From Ixodes scapularis (Eukaryota > Arthropoda > Arachnida > Ixodida > Ixodidae), in NCBI RefSeq assembly GCF_016920785.2, contig NW_024609835.1, positions 178,061,109 to 178,125,108 of the forward strand: a stretch of 64,000 bases of DNA. The letters run 5' to 3'. Below the pieces are notes generated by a model. That model was given only the letters and a program-made list of their open reading frames with translations, was not told where the DNA came from and searched no databases. The stretch's first letter is position 1; every line of letters begins with the position of its first letter. The position numbers were made by a program, and so were the translations under genes. Shown piece by piece: positions 1 through 11,800 of this stretch.

Positions 1-2623
1 CATGACATGATCGCGTGTACAGGTGGACGGTTTTGGGGAGCTTGGGCCAGTAATACTTTTCACGAATACGTGCCAGGGTTCGGCTGTAACCAAGGTGTCC
101 GGACGTCGGGTCGTCGTGGCAGGCTTGAAAGATCTCCTCCCGAAGGTCGGTCGGGATTACCAGCAGCCATGGCGAGTTGTTGTTCCCGAAGTTCTCTTTG
201 TAGAGTACACCTTGTCTAATGGTGAAGGTCGGCAGCCCTCGTGAAAAAACACGTGGCACGGTACTCCCGCGCCCTTCCAGGTGCTCTATTAGTGCGCGCA
301 GCTCAGGATCGTCTCGTTGACGCCGGGCCATGTCGTCGATGTTCACTGCGCCCAGAAAACACTCGTCGTCATCGTCGTCGCTGCTGCCGGAAGGTGTTGC
401 GACGGGAGCTCTGGACAGGCAGTCGGCGTCGCTGTGCTTGCGGCCTGACTTGTAGACGACGGTCATGTTGAACTCTTGTAGTCGGAGACTCCACCGCGCG
501 AGGCGTCCTGACGGGTCCTTGAGGTTCGCAAGCCAGCAGAGCGAGTGGTGGTCCGTGACTACCCGGAACGGGCTCCCGTATAAGTACGGACGAAACTTGG
601 TGATTGCCCAGACGACCGCAAGGCATTCTTTTTCAGTCGTGGAGTAATTTCTCTCCGCCTTGGTCAATGTCCGACTTGCGTAGGCGATGACTCGCTCGGT
701 GCCTTCTTGTACTTGAACCAAAACCGCGCCAAGCCCTGCGTTACTGGCGTCCGTGTGAATCTCGGTTTCCGCATCCTGGTCGAAATGTCCAAGAACAGGA
801 GGAGTCTGCAGTCGTCGCTTCAGCTCGTCAAATGCCTGCTGCTGTTCATCGGCCCATTCGAACTTCTCGGCGTCCTTCGTGAGGTGTGTGAGCGGTGCGG
901 AAATTCTTGCGAAATCTCGAACGAAGCGCCGATAGTAGGCACATAGCCCAAGGAACCTTCGGACGGCCTTCTTGTCTCTTGGCGCTGGAAATGCTGCGAC
1001 GGCACGAGTCTTCTCGGGGTCTGGGCGGACACCTTCGTTACTAACCACGTGGCCGAGGAACTTCAGTTCGTCATAAGCGAACCGACACTTTGACGGCTTC
1101 AGGGTGAGTCCGGCGGTCCGTATGGCTTGGAGAACTGCTCGAAGTCGTCGCAAGTGCTCGTCGAAGTCGCTGGAAAACACGACGACGTCGTCGAGGTAGA
1201 CGAGACAGCTCTGCCACTTCAGTCCTGCCAGTACGGTGTCCATGACACGTTGGAAAGTTGCTGGCGCCGTGCACAGTCCGAAGGGCATCACTTTGAACTC
1301 GTACAGTCCATCCGGCGTGACGAAGGCTGTCTTTTCTCGGTCCCTTTCGTCGACTTCGATCTGCCAGTAGCCGCTCTTCAGGTCCATCGATGAGAAATAT
1401 CGAGAGTGGCGCAGCCGGTCTAGAGTGTCGTCGATGCGGGGGAGTGGGTAGACGTCTTTCTTCGTCACCGTGTTCAGCTGCCGGTAGTCTACACAGAACC
1501 TAAGCGTCCCGTCTTTCTTCTTAACCAGTACGACTGGAGAGGCCCAAGGACTGCTTGAAGGTTGAATTATGTCGTCGTTCAGCATTTCTTGAACTTGCTC
1601 CTGGATCGCCTGCCTTTCCTTAACGGAGACTCTGTATGGCGATCGATGCACAGGGCGCGCGTCGTCCTCGGTAACGATGCGGTGCTTCGCAACGGTGGTT
1701 TGGCGCACCTTCGACGACGTGGCAAAGGAGTCGCGGTATTCGACGAGAAGGTTAATCAACTGTCGTCGTTTCGGGCCCGGGAGTTTAGGGTCAATGTCGA
1801 GCTGCGCTGGCGACGCACTGTCTTGCTGAGGTGGCGAGAATTCGTCAGTAATGGCGTCGACAGCGGCGGAGTTTTGGAGTTCCTCGACCTGGCCCACGGC
1901 TGCACCTTTTGTGAGGTGTTGCGCTTCGTTTCGGAAGTTCGTGACGAGGACCACAGTGCGGCCATCCTGGAGTTCAGCAACTCCTCTTGCGACGCCTATT
2001 CCTCTTCCCAGAAGCAACTGGAGGCTTCCTTCGAGCAGAACTTCGCCGCAGAAGTCTTCGGTGATCCCGACGGGTACGAAAACACTCGACCGCGGCGGTA
2101 AGTTAACGTGGCTGGCGATGACTCGGACCGCAGATGACGTCACTTTGGGTTCCTCCGGTGGTGAAACAGGCTTTCGCAGCGTCAACCGGTTTGCTCCGAG
2201 GTCGATGACGGCGCCATACTCGCAGAGGAAGTCCATTCCGAGGATAACGTCCCTCGAACAGTCTTGCAGAACGACGAACTTTACAGGGCACGTCTCACCG
2301 TGGATCTCGACGCGAGCGGTGCATCGCCCGATTGGTGTGATGAGGTGCCCACCGGCGGTTCGTATTTGAGGTCCACCCCACGGCGTCGTGACTTTTCGAA
2401 GGCGGCGGGAGAGCCTCCCACTCAAAACTGAGTAGTCTGCTCCGGTGTCCACGAGTGCCGATGCGTCGTGGCCGTCGATGATGACGTTTAGGTTGTTGGA
2501 CACCGTTTCAGGAGCGTCGTTTCGGTCTCCGGTAGCGTTCGAGTGGGGGCCCTCCGACGTTCGTGGAGGATCTTGGCGTCGGTCGTCTTCGGCAACTCCA
2601 CCTCCAGGGGTTGCCGCGCCTAG
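1..2623 (-). CDS. pol: Ty3/gypsy-type retrotransposon pol polyprotein (partial, runs off left edge)
   Basis: Pol polyprotein of an LTR retrotransposon, which cleaves Gag-Pol and copies and integrates the element. In the -1 frame relative to gag no in-frame stop was found from 2860 to base 1, so it looks intact but is cut by the window edge. Domains in order: aspartic protease with ALVDTGADYSVLS (DTG near 2449); reverse transcriptase with FCVDYRQLN, DLKSGYWQ and the catalytic YLDD (1187-1198, followed by VVVFS); RNase H with HTDASNAGLGAVL (near 740-770) and TDHHSL (near 550); and the start of the integrase zinc-binding region, with HDDPTSGHLG and Y-W-P upstream of the first Cys at the edge. 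It has no ATG of its own, so it is expected to be made as a Gag-Pol fusion by frameshifting at 2623-2629. The order PR-RT-RH-IN is that of the Ty3/gypsy (Metaviridae) class. The exact clade is not determined. High coding integrity suggests a young insertion. Confidence 0.93.
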
Positions 2624-2629
2624 TTTCCC
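2590..2629 (-). promoter_or_regulatory. Programmed -1 ribosomal frameshift signal between gag and pol
   Basis: On the minus strand the last Gag codons read CGG GGA AAC TAG. The heptamer G GGA AAC (2629-2623) is a canonical X XXY YYZ slippery site placed in the zero frame directly before the stop. Six bases later CGGCAAC (2616-2610) can pair with GTTGCCG (2596-2590) across a 13-base loop, a 7-bp stem at the spacing usual for stimulatory structures. Slipping back one base enters the pol frame, whose upstream stop is at 2863-2861. Heptamer, stem and frame are read directly; function is inferred. Confidence 0.8.
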
Positions 2630-4020
2630 CGGCGTGGAGCAAAGGGCGACAGGCTTTCACGTCGGGGTCGGTGCATCGGCGAAGCTGGACGTCGTGGTGA
2701 AGGCGATCGGAACTCTCGGCGGGACGCAGGCTCGGGGGACTGGGGTCGTCGCAAGTACTCGTCGATCTCCCGAGGGCGTTCACCATACCTGGGACGCGGG
2801 TCGCTTGGGTGGAATCCGCGCAGCCCGAGTCGTCGGTATGGGCATCGGCGGTACACATGGTCAGCTTCCCCGCAGTGGTAACACAGCGGGCGTCGGTCGG
2901 CCGTCCTCCAGACGTCTGTCTTCCTCGGCGCAGGTCGGTCTGGGTGAACGTGCGCTTGATCTTCCTGTCGTCGGGGGTAATGCGGCGTTGGGGCGTCTCT
3001 TCGGGGTGGCGACGTGGCTTGGCGGGGGGCTTGCGGCGGTCGTCGGGCCATTGCGGCGTAGCTCAACATCGGTTCCTCCGGTGCCACCGTGGTGACGGGA
3101 ACCTCTGGTTGGAGCGCCCGATGCACTTCTTCGCGCACAGCCTCGGCAATGGAGAGTGTCGCTGGACGACTTGCGGCTGGCAGCAACTGGCGGAGTTCCT
3201 CCCGGACGACCTCCCGGATTATTTCGCGGATGTCCGTACCAGGTGCGTTCTCGCCGCCAAGCAGCGCGGTTGCAGCGACACTTGGACTTGGATGTCGCTG
3301 GTAGTGGGAAGCGCGCGATTGGAGGGCGCGCTCGATGTTTGTCGCCTCGGTGACGAAGGCTTCGACGGTGCCCGGCGGGTTGCGCACGAGGCCTCCAAAG
3401 ATGTCGTCTCTCACCCCGCGCATGAGGACCCGCAGCTTCTTGTCGTCTGTGGCTCGTGGGTCGGCACGGGCGCTCAGGCGGAGGACATCTTCTACGAAGC
3501 TTGTGACGCTTTCGTCGGGGCCCTGCGTTCGAATTCGGAGGAGATCTTCTGCCTTCTCCCGTCGGTGTAGGGTGGCGAACGTCCGCTGCAACTCGGCCAC
3601 ACAGATGTCCCACGACGTAAGCGAAGCCTCGTGATTCTCGAACCAATGCCTCGCAGTACCCTCCAGCGAAAAGTAGAGGTTCTGGAGGCACTGCTCCGCA
3701 GTCCATCTGTTGTGGCGCGCCACACGCTCGTAGTGCTTGATCCAGTCTTCGACATCCTCGTGGATCTCGCCGTGGAAGGGTGTCGGCATACGGGGAGCGG
3801 CGGGCAGGTAGACGATGGCAGGAGCGGCGGGCGTCGGCGACTGGTTGGCCATCGTCGGCTTTGTTGGCTGCTTGGTCCTGGGCGGCAGAAGTTCGTGTTC
3901 CGGGGGTAGACCTCGGATGCGGCGACTTGACCGGGTCTCGATCTGGTCTTCGTCGGGTCCTCGGGATTCTGGGTCCGGACTTGTACTGCGGGACCTCGGA
4001 GGGGTACGCGGCAGGGGCAT
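2620..4020 (-). CDS. gag: Ty3/gypsy-type retrotransposon Gag (466 aa)
   Basis: Structural protein that packages element RNA. The 466-residue frame is complete from an ATG at 4020 to TAG at 2622-2620. The N-terminal 60 residues are Pro/Arg/Ser-rich. Residues about 80-180 match the retrotransposon gag domain, with FHGEIHEDVEDWIKHYERV, the conserved FSLEGTARHWF and a following W at about 20 residues' spacing. Near residues 378-391 a single CCHC zinc knuckle is visible (C-YH-C-GEAD-H-VYRR-C), followed by a basic Arg/Pro/Ser tail. An upstream in-frame ATG was not needed because the leader carries stops. Gag ends directly on a -1 frameshift heptamer that leads into pol. No frameshift or stop interrupts it, unlike the other retroelements in the window. 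The gag identity is firm; which lineage it belongs to is not. Confidence 0.92.
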   Translation of the reverse strand: MPLPRTPPRSRSTSPDPESRGPDEDQIETRSSRRIRGLPPEHELLPPRTKQPTKPTMANQSPTPAAPAIVYLPAAPRMPTPFHGEIHEDVEDWIKHYERVARHNRWTAEQCLQNLYFSLEGTARHWFENHEASLTSWDICVAELQRTFATLHRREKAEDLLRIRTQGPDESVTSFVEDVLRLSARADPRATDDKKLRVLMRGVRDDIFGGLVRNPPGTVEAFVTEATNIERALQSRASHYQRHPSPSVAATALLGGENAPGTDIREIIREVVREELRQLLPAASRPATLSIAEAVREEVHRALQPEVPVTTVAPEEPMLSYAAMARRPPQAPRQATSPPRRDAPTPHYPRRQEDQAHVHPDRPAPRKTDVWRTADRRPLCYHCGEADHVYRRCPYRRLGLRGFHPSDPRPRYGERPREIDEYLRRPQSPEPASRREFRSPSPRRPASPMHRPRRESLSPFAPRRGN

Positions 4021-4440
4021 GCGTTACCCCGCACCTCCACCAGAATGTCACGGGTGGTGACCAATAAACAAGAAATGAACAGAAATAAATAAACGTTTAA
4101 TGTGGCGAACTTGTGCCAAAAATAAAGAAGGAAACAGAAGAAAGCAGAGCGTCGCGGGCGTCGAAGTCGGCGTGTCAGCAGAATCGAGCGCTGGGGCGAG
4201 ACTGACTCGACAAGGTCGCGGGCGGCCTCTTATCTAGAGTGCGTCGCTATCTCGAAGATTCGGCGAAAGCGGTTCGAGCGTCGCGTGATCGGGGCGAGAA
4301 TGAACACGCACTTTCTAGAAAACAAAAGCAGGATAAATGATAGAAGTTACGGGCGGTACATGAATAAACGGGAGCTTTCTGGAGGACCGCGACCGAGCGT
4401 TGCTTTCTCAGCCTTGCGCGCGGCAATATGCCATCTTTCA
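4021..4440 (-). repeat. Probable 5' leader and 5' LTR of the gypsy-type element (boundaries uncertain)
   Basis: Upstream of gag on the minus strand lies about 400 bp unlike the AT-rich flank. It holds a GC-rich block with a TATA-like TAGATAAGAG near 4225, an ATTAAA poly(A)-type signal at 4101-4096, and then TTGGTCACCACC near 4060, which is where a tRNA primer-binding site would be expected. The partner LTR is outside the window, so neither the LTR ends nor the target duplication can be confirmed. The 5' end could lie anywhere from about 4300 to 4450. Confidence 0.4.
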
Positions 4441-7269
4441 CGAGTTTTAAATGCAGTCTATATATTGTTGAAAAGCACTATTATCTGTAGTATTCCGAAG
4501 AGAATGCTACACTACGCAGTCGTCGGCATAAAGACAAATATTTGATGCCATGGCCTCGGTGATGTCATTTATGAAAATAAGAAATAGAAGCAGACCTAGA
4601 ACAGATCACTGTGGGGCCACGGAAGTGACATCTGCATATGTAGACTATTTACTGTTGAGTATAACGCACTGTTTTCGTTCAGTATTTTACGTGCTTTACA
4701 GGACCTTGGAGATAAAAGTGGGCGGTAATGGACCTTTTTTGAGTAACGAGCGCAGTCTGTTGCGTCGTCAAATGAAGGGCAGCCCAATCTGACTCTGACC
4801 GTTAGAACACATTGGCATCGTGCCGTTGTATAGGTTTCCAGTGCTTTTTAAACTCCATACTATCGATTTCAAAAGACGATGCGTCAACATACACTAATTA
4901 CGAGCGAAGATAGATGCTGACAATGTTGGTCGTGCGGGACGGTGCCCTCCGAAAATGGCGACAGCGGGAATATAGGCCTAGTGAGAGTGTATCTATGCGC
5001 AGAAGCTTACTGGAAAAGGACCTTTTTGCTTCCAGTCTATTCTTCGCAAAGCTTTGTGACGTCGTTAACGAGATATCAGTGTTGGCGTGGTCACAAGGAT
5101 TACCCCTTGATGACGATTGCCGAATACGGCTCATGAACTACGAGCTTTGTGTGAGCACTCAACTTGATCTCGTGACAATCAACTCCTCGGCGACCAGTCT
5201 AGTAATGGCTCATGCCCACTCCCTGCGGTGACGGGAATAGCCGAAACCTAACAATGTCTTGAGCCCAGCATTTGCCCCGTGCTTTGCCAGCCCCAGTGCG
5301 TGACTATGATGAACATTAACACCATATAATAGATCTCTCGCAACATCGAAGCGAACCTAGCGGTGCAGTGCCGCGCAAAATATCTTGAGTATCTTTTGGC
5401 CACCGCTTCGGTTTCGATTTGCTAACCTCAATTCACGTTATCCCTTCGCGACCAAATACAGTGCGTGCATTTTGAATGTGTGATTTTCTTTAAATTTATT
5501 CGGTTGCGTACCAATATGAAGAGGACGCTGGGGTACATTTTTCGTGCACGACGTACAAGGGTTTGTGCGACGGCAAACAAAGGAAGAAGAATGGTACTGT
5601 GCCGATCATTCTGCTCCATCGTTTTAATATCCTATGCTTGTTAATTGATCCGTGACCCTCGGGGGTCATGCTGCACTGCGGAGAGGTAGCCAGACAGCTA
5701 GAATGGTACGGGACGCGCAGGCCTTACTCCTTCTCCACGCTAAATCTAGGCAGGTCCTTACGGCCAATGAGGGTTCATGTTTCAAGAGGGCTCTCACGAA
5801 GATGAGTAGGTGCAATGCAAACGAGCGCTAACTTTATTTTGATGCATTGCTGAGGTGCACTACTTCGTCAACGGGGCAAGCGAAATAGAAACCTCGCCAC
5901 TACTCTCCGTGGCCAAAGATGTCCCATAATGCAACGCGCGCTGCGTTGCATGCACCTCGTTTTTCTTTCTTTGTTTCTGAGACTACAATTGAGTGCGGAG
6001 AGCAACTAATACGTGTTTCTTAAGCTATGAACGCCAATGACGAATTGTAAACGGTAATTAGTGAAAGCACAAAAATAAAAGTGTTCTGCCCCTTTAACCT
6101 GACAGGGAAGTGAACGGAACAGGCCCGTGCCCGTCTGCGCTCTAGCTCTGCTATGAAACGTGCTTTTTAGCGCAAGGGCTTGTTCTGCGAAGGTAGTACA
6201 TTTGAAAGCAATGATATCTCGTGCTTGAAGCCTTCGCTGCTTTGTTACCTTAAGGGTGAACGAAGTATATAAACTAAGAGCTCGCACCCCCCCCCCCCTT
6301 TCATTTGTATTTTATGTCGTCCGTATGTTGTCTGGTCTTTACATGTTATGAAGCACGAAGGAATACCCACATAGACTGTAAGAACAATTCATAAACAAAA
6401 TAGGCTGTCCCCACCAATGAGTATTACACTCAAGCCCATGCCAGTGCCTTAATTACCAACTTATCTCTTCTACTTTTCTACTTCTTTCGCACCACACTTG
6501 GCAATGTGATCAGTATTTTGAACTTTCATAGCACCAGACAATTATTGAGTATGTTGTCTCTGCTTGCCAATAGAGTAGTGTGCAGCTTGGGCTATAATGT
6601 GATCAAACACCGGAAGATTCTATTTCGCCTACTTTATCCTACCCTAGGCTCAGGACATTTATTTTAATCGTGGTCGTAAAGTGAAGAGATCTAAGCTGAC
6701 GACTTAGCAGCATCAATACAACAAGAAAACTTTCCTACAGCTGGAGATGATAGCGCCTGACTCTTTGTTGCTAAAAAATAGAAAACAGCAATTTCTCAAA
6801 TTACTGGAGATTACTGCATTACAGGACAACTATGGTTTGTAAGTAAGCAAACATTTAACAGCAACAGAAAAATTATGGGTGGTTTCGTCGACTGCAGTGT
6901 GTACGGGTAACGATAGTAATATGCCAAATCCAGGTACCTCTCATACTGATAAGATTTATTTCAGCGTTTATTAAATATCTATTTTTTCTGACAAGATTTG
7001 CACGCAAAATGAAAATATGGTATCGTTAAAAGCTTCTTCGCAACTTCCGTAGCGCAACTACCGTCGTGTAATTTGTTTCATAAAAAAAAACCCGAAAAAC
7101 GTGAACTTTTTTATGTTCTTATTATCGCGCATTTATTGGTTGGTTTTTCGCTCACCGGCTCTTGCCATTAATCCTGTCTTAACTGCATTCATCATTTTCG
7201 CATCAGAGGCATGCACAACAGGCGACAGAAAATACGGTGACATCATTAATGATAAGCCGCGTGCATTAC
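4441..7269. other. Non-coding DNA, presumed intron of the tau-family gene
   Basis: AT-rich sequence between the LTR element and the microtubule-binding-repeat exon. I looked on the minus strand for a second tau-type repeat exon and saw none. It holds only short homopolymers, such as a C run at about 6289-6298. It is read as intron because the donor at 7269-7268 needs a downstream exon further left. Confidence 0.5.
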
Positions 7270-7388
7270 CTTGACCTCCCCTCCCTTGGGCTTGTGCTTG
7301 ATATTGTCCAAGGAACCAATTTTGGAGCGGACGTTCTTCAGATCAGGCTTGGGGGCTTGGCCAACGGGAGCCTTGATGGGTGGCAGTT
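7270..7388 (-). CDS. Tau/MAP2/MAP4-family protein, exon with microtubule-binding repeat
   Basis: This 119-nt exon encodes a tau-family microtubule-binding repeat. It starts after TTTTTAACAG (acceptor) and ends before GTAATG (donor). Read in phase 1 it gives a lysine across the junction, then a Pro-rich linker, PDLKNVRSKIGSLDNIKHKP and KGGEVK. The core has the family hallmarks: K-N-V-x-S-K-I-G-S, then N-I-K-H, then a Gly-rich end. Such repeats bind along microtubules and stabilise them in the cytoplasm, mainly in neurons. The exon ends in phase 0 right after the Gly-rich K, the same position at which the vertebrate MAPT repeat-1 exon ends. A single repeat is unusual for the family, so further repeats are expected in exons beyond the left edge. 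The minus-strand assignment, splice sites and phase all agree with the upstream exons. Confidence in the family is very high. Confidence 0.93.
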
Positions 7389-7777
7389 CTGTTAAAAAGT
7401 AGAAATACGCAATGAGTAAAACTCACAAAGAGCATTAAAATATAGACCGCATTTAACGGAAGCTCAGTTGCCGCGTCGCCATTGCCGTCGCCGTTAGCGT
7501 AGCTGTACAGCGCCGTAATCAGCTAAATTTTGCGGCCGAACGTGTAGCTAAACTAAGCAGGACGCGGCTATAGGTCCCGCACGTGGTTCCCGATGAATCA
7601 AGTCGTCACATGGCTGGTACCACTACCGGTCACGTGACCCGTACAGATCACGTGACCCTGTGATTCTATTCCAGCTCACGACCTGACGTACGTTACAGTC
7701 GTGACTTCACCTGACGTCAAAGTTTCCACAACGTAATTGAATCTAGTAATCAGGCACGTAGCCAGGAGTTTGCATCC

Positions 7778-7800
7778 GGGGGGGGGGGGGGGGGGGGGGG
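7778..7800. repeat. G homopolymer (23 nt)
   Basis: An uninterrupted run of 23 G follows AGGCACGTAGCCAGGAG, a context that suggests the end of a dispersed repeat. Such runs can form G-quadruplexes and are prone to length errors in assemblies. Confidence 0.9.
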
Positions 7801-8742
7801 CGAGGCGCCCATGACAAAGTGCTTTACGAGGGAGGGTGAGTGGGAGATGAGGCCCCAACAAAAGGGAAGATTAGGGGAGATATGGACCTCCCCCCTGGAT
7901 GCCTGCTAGTAACGTTGGATATTATGGCGTGATGTAGCATGACACCAGATCACATGTTCCCACGTCACCCCACAATGTCACTTGACGTGACGTCCCCCGA
8001 TGCCACACCTTGAGACAGTGACTTTAGGTGTTGTGACATTTCCGCACTGCCCAGATTCGAACATAGAGCGTATCTGATTTTAATTGGAACGTATTTCTTA
8101 AAGTGTGTGGAGGTCACATATGGGAAATCTTTGCGATGTATTTATCACGCCCGGCGGACATTAGAAAAGTAAATATTCATCACGCGGTAAGTTGGCTCAT
8201 TTACTCCAATATGGTAAATAATTCTTTTCATTGTTCGTTTCATAAGTCATGTTGAAATTGCAGTACCGGTGGAACTTACGATTAGGGGCTACACCAGTTT
8301 AGCCCCTTGAAGTTCGTTGCTCTACATGTAAGGCGTCGACTAAACAGTTGAAAATTCCCGCCTAAAAGCGAAACCCCATAGACCCCGGGAAGTTATGTTA
8401 TCTGTTATGCCTTGAGCTAACTAAAAAGGTTAAATTTTCATCATGTTTTCTCTTGCCGGGGCTATTTATAGTTTCGAAACTAGACGTCCCGTGCACGGGA
8501 TACGCGCGAGTAGGGACCCTTCGCGCGTCGACTACTCTGGCGGTAATGGCAATCGGTGTACCAACTCTTCGGATTCAGAGGATCTCTCAGATGTTGACTT
8601 TAGAGGCTGAATACTCGCCATCAAATAGAAAAGCTCGGTAAAGTGCCTTCAGTTCCGAGTCTGAGACTGCAGGAATGTCGCGGAAGAGGATACGCCAAAA
8701 TCAAACAGAATGGATTAAAGGCGGCAACTTTTCGTCTGGTTG

Positions 8743-8848
8743 AAAAAACCCCGAGACTGCGGTAAACGACACAACACTAAAAAGTCTCTAAAAAACTTTT
8801 TAGAGACTTTTTTAGTGTTGTGTCGTTTACCCGCAGTCTCGGTTTTTT
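8743..8848. repeat. Near-perfect palindrome (about 52-nt arms) followed by a poly(T) run
   Basis: The arms 8743-8794 and 8797-8848 are reverse complements apart from two or three single-base indels or mismatches. They share CCGAGACTGCGG, TAAACGACACAACACTAAAAA and GTCTCTAAAAA, with almost no loop. A run of about 30 T follows. The palindrome is read directly. It could be a foldback transposon, two element ends joined head to head, or a long hairpin transcript. Confidence 0.9.
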
Positions 8849-11800
8849 TTTTTTTTTTTTTTTTTTTTTTCAGCCATGTACAATGTACACCAGCTCGTTT
8901 GCGCCCTTACATTTTGTTAAACTTTTCGTCCTCCGTATTTCCACTCAGTACTTAAGCCCCCGGATATGAAAGCACTACACATGCTCCCGCTAGATTAAAA
9001 AAAAAACGAACTGTGCATTGATTTTTTTTTTTTTTACAATCTATTTGGAAACAATATTCAACCACTAAAACACGTCCTAAAAAAAAAGAAAACAGAACAT
9101 TATTTTTTATTTTTTTAGGCCAAAGATTTTTGACGTGTATTTATCGGATCGGCTTTCGCGTTTTTGTCACCTTATCCGAAACTGGACGCGGAAAGAGCGC
9201 CGGAACTTCTGTTCAGAATGATGTATAGAAGTGTTACGTGGTCGATCGCGCACCACCGTAATTAGAGACGTTTAGTAGACCGCACGATAGAGTTCCGCTT
9301 TGCCACCGATAGCTCGTGCCGTCACTTGGATGTATGACTTGAGCACACGCCCGCTACACCCGCAATCCATCACGTACGGTCTACTGAAACTCTATAACCT
9401 CGGCAGCGTGTCCTTGGCGGATGCGGTTTCGTCGCGCTGCAGAGATAATGACGAAACGCCCGAAAAAAGTTATTCACTCCTCCAGGCCTCAATATGGACG
9501 GGGGTTTCGGCGCTCCCTCTGCGTTCAGTTTCTAAATCACTCGACAAAAACGACAAAAAACTAATCAATAAATTCAAGAAAAGTGACTGCTTGGGCTAAT
9601 TGGTTGGTCCTTTCATACTCGCTCACAGGAACTTGCTTCCCCGAGAGCGAGATAATGCTGTACCCTGCGCATGCACTCTGGCGGTTGTATTGTGTTGTGT
9701 TTTGTGACGACGAGGGTTGGCCACAAAGACCGGAGCACGTTTCAATAAACAACCGTTGGAAGGTGCGCCTCGTTTGTGTCCTGTCCTCCCCTTCGCCCTC
9801 GTCTCTGCTGCGCATGCGCAAGTTTTATGAAATGATCAACACATATTTTAAACCCAGTTCGTATTTTTAAATTTTTAAATTAGTCTATCCTCCCATTGCA
9901 ATTGCCGTCAATACAGCGGTTGCATCATGACCCATAAAACCGATAGCCATAAAATTGTTTAGACGATATTAGTCAATTAGCGAAAGTTACTGTCTCGTTT
10001 CTTCGCTAATTTATCGGCGACGAACCCGATAACAGCACCCCCCCCCCCCCTTTTCTTTTTTGTCTGTACGAATTAGAACGAAACACCCGGCAAATCGTTA
10101 GCCCATTCGGAACACGGGATGTTTGAACAATAAATTAAAGGAACGCCTTAATATATCTTCCTCACATGGTAACCAAATTGTATCCTATAAACTTGCAATA
10201 TGCCATTCTTCCTTCAACCTCATAATACAGGCAAAAAGTCATAATAGAATAAGCATATATATATTTCTACAGTAACCTTATATAAGAAAACGAAGAATTC
10301 CATGTGAGAAATACAATGTAAATCATATCGTACAGTATTTTCTATCGGTTAAGTCACGACGGAGCGATGTGGCTTCGAACGCATTCCGGCAAACACGACA
10401 CTGCCTAAGGCAGTTTGAAGGTTTTGTGGACCACTTTGTTCTCGTTAATTATCACATAGAGGAACGAAAACTGATGGGGCGGCTAGGAAGACAGGCACGG
10501 AGTTAAAACTAAATGCCGTTCTGACGTTTTCCTCGTTCATCCGGTCTCACTGAAGCCGCAAATAATCGCTGCGTGAGAGAAGCCTTACCCCCGGTGGCTG
10601 CACATTTCCTCGTGCTGAATGCATCTTAACAAAAAAAAAAAAAAAAAGGGCAGCCATTTGTTTTTTATGACGACTATTTCTCATGATTTACTATTAGTAT
10701 TAAATTTGCGACCATTTTAAAATTACAGCATCGGACCGCGCCTACCGTCTTTGCGTTCAAGAAATGCCAGCCCAGACCGCCGCGTCCGGTCATGCACAGG
10801 GAGAATCATGACATAGTGGGACTTCTTCTAGCAACTATGATAATCAATAAAGACGTTGAATACTCTTCCTGATGATAATAAAGATCTCCTGATTTCATCC
10901 CCAGCCGTCATTAAGAGTGCGCGCGGTCAAAGTACTCAGACAGCACTACTTCGTCAGGACTCAGGACACACGGAACCCTAGTCTTTTGCAGCCAAAAAGC
11001 TGCCTGATTTCATTGGCGCATAGGATAACTCGGGACAATGTCAATAGTTTAGAAAATATAACTTGCATAATCAAAACTGTTTTTCATTCGGAGTTTCCAG
11101 CGCCCATGCCAAAGGGTCCGCTAAGTCGGTCGTCCCATTATGAGCAGAAAGTTTCACTGCGTTTCGCAGTAACCGTGCCGTTAGTCGTCCTTTTGAGACA
11201 ACCCAAAATGTTTGACATCGTAAGCGAGACAGCCGAGCACGAAGGTTCGAACTGCAAGCAACAGAGTGTTCAATGAGTTTGTCTGTGGGGGGCAATGCAC
11301 GCTTGTTAAACATTCTTACTGCGCATTCGTGGCGCGGTTAGATGCTTGCTCGTAGCACCAGCTATGTTTATAGGCGCCTTCATGCAGCTGCGCGTGGGTG
11401 TCGCCATAATCAAACTTCAGTTTTTGTTTCCTCTTATTCCGTTAGCTTCACTTCATTATTGCCACGGCAGGACAGGTTATTGCCATTTTAGGTTCTACTC
11501 TGTCCTTCTGAACAGCATTGGCCTTTGTGAAGGCTCGTCAACGCCCTCTTCAGTGGCTCGGAATCTCGGTAAGACAGGAGAAGGTCGGCGATGGCGGCTG
11601 AATCTGGCGCGTGTTGAAAGCGTCCCTACGCACGATTCGGCGTATAATCCGTGGCATGCTATTTCAGGCGATTTCCAAATGCCTGGATCTAAAATTTAAA
11701 AAAAAAAACCTCAAGGTACACCTAAGCACTTCTTGTGAGTTGTGAATGCGAAAGCATGAATGTCGTTCTTGCACGCGTCCTCGTGAAGTTGCCGCGCCTC

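Noticed and set aside
1562..3570. Plus-strand open frames of 170-250 codons, for example 1562-2101, 2445-3095 and 2809-3570
   Set aside because: They are antisense to the retrotransposon gag and pol, which show clear domains on the minus strand; GC-rich coding leaves the opposite strand open by chance.
2861..4051. Minus-strand 396-codon frame overlapping gag
   Set aside because: It is the upstream part of the pol frame read antiparallel to real Gag codons; it has no gag or pol domain and ends in a stop before the frameshift site.
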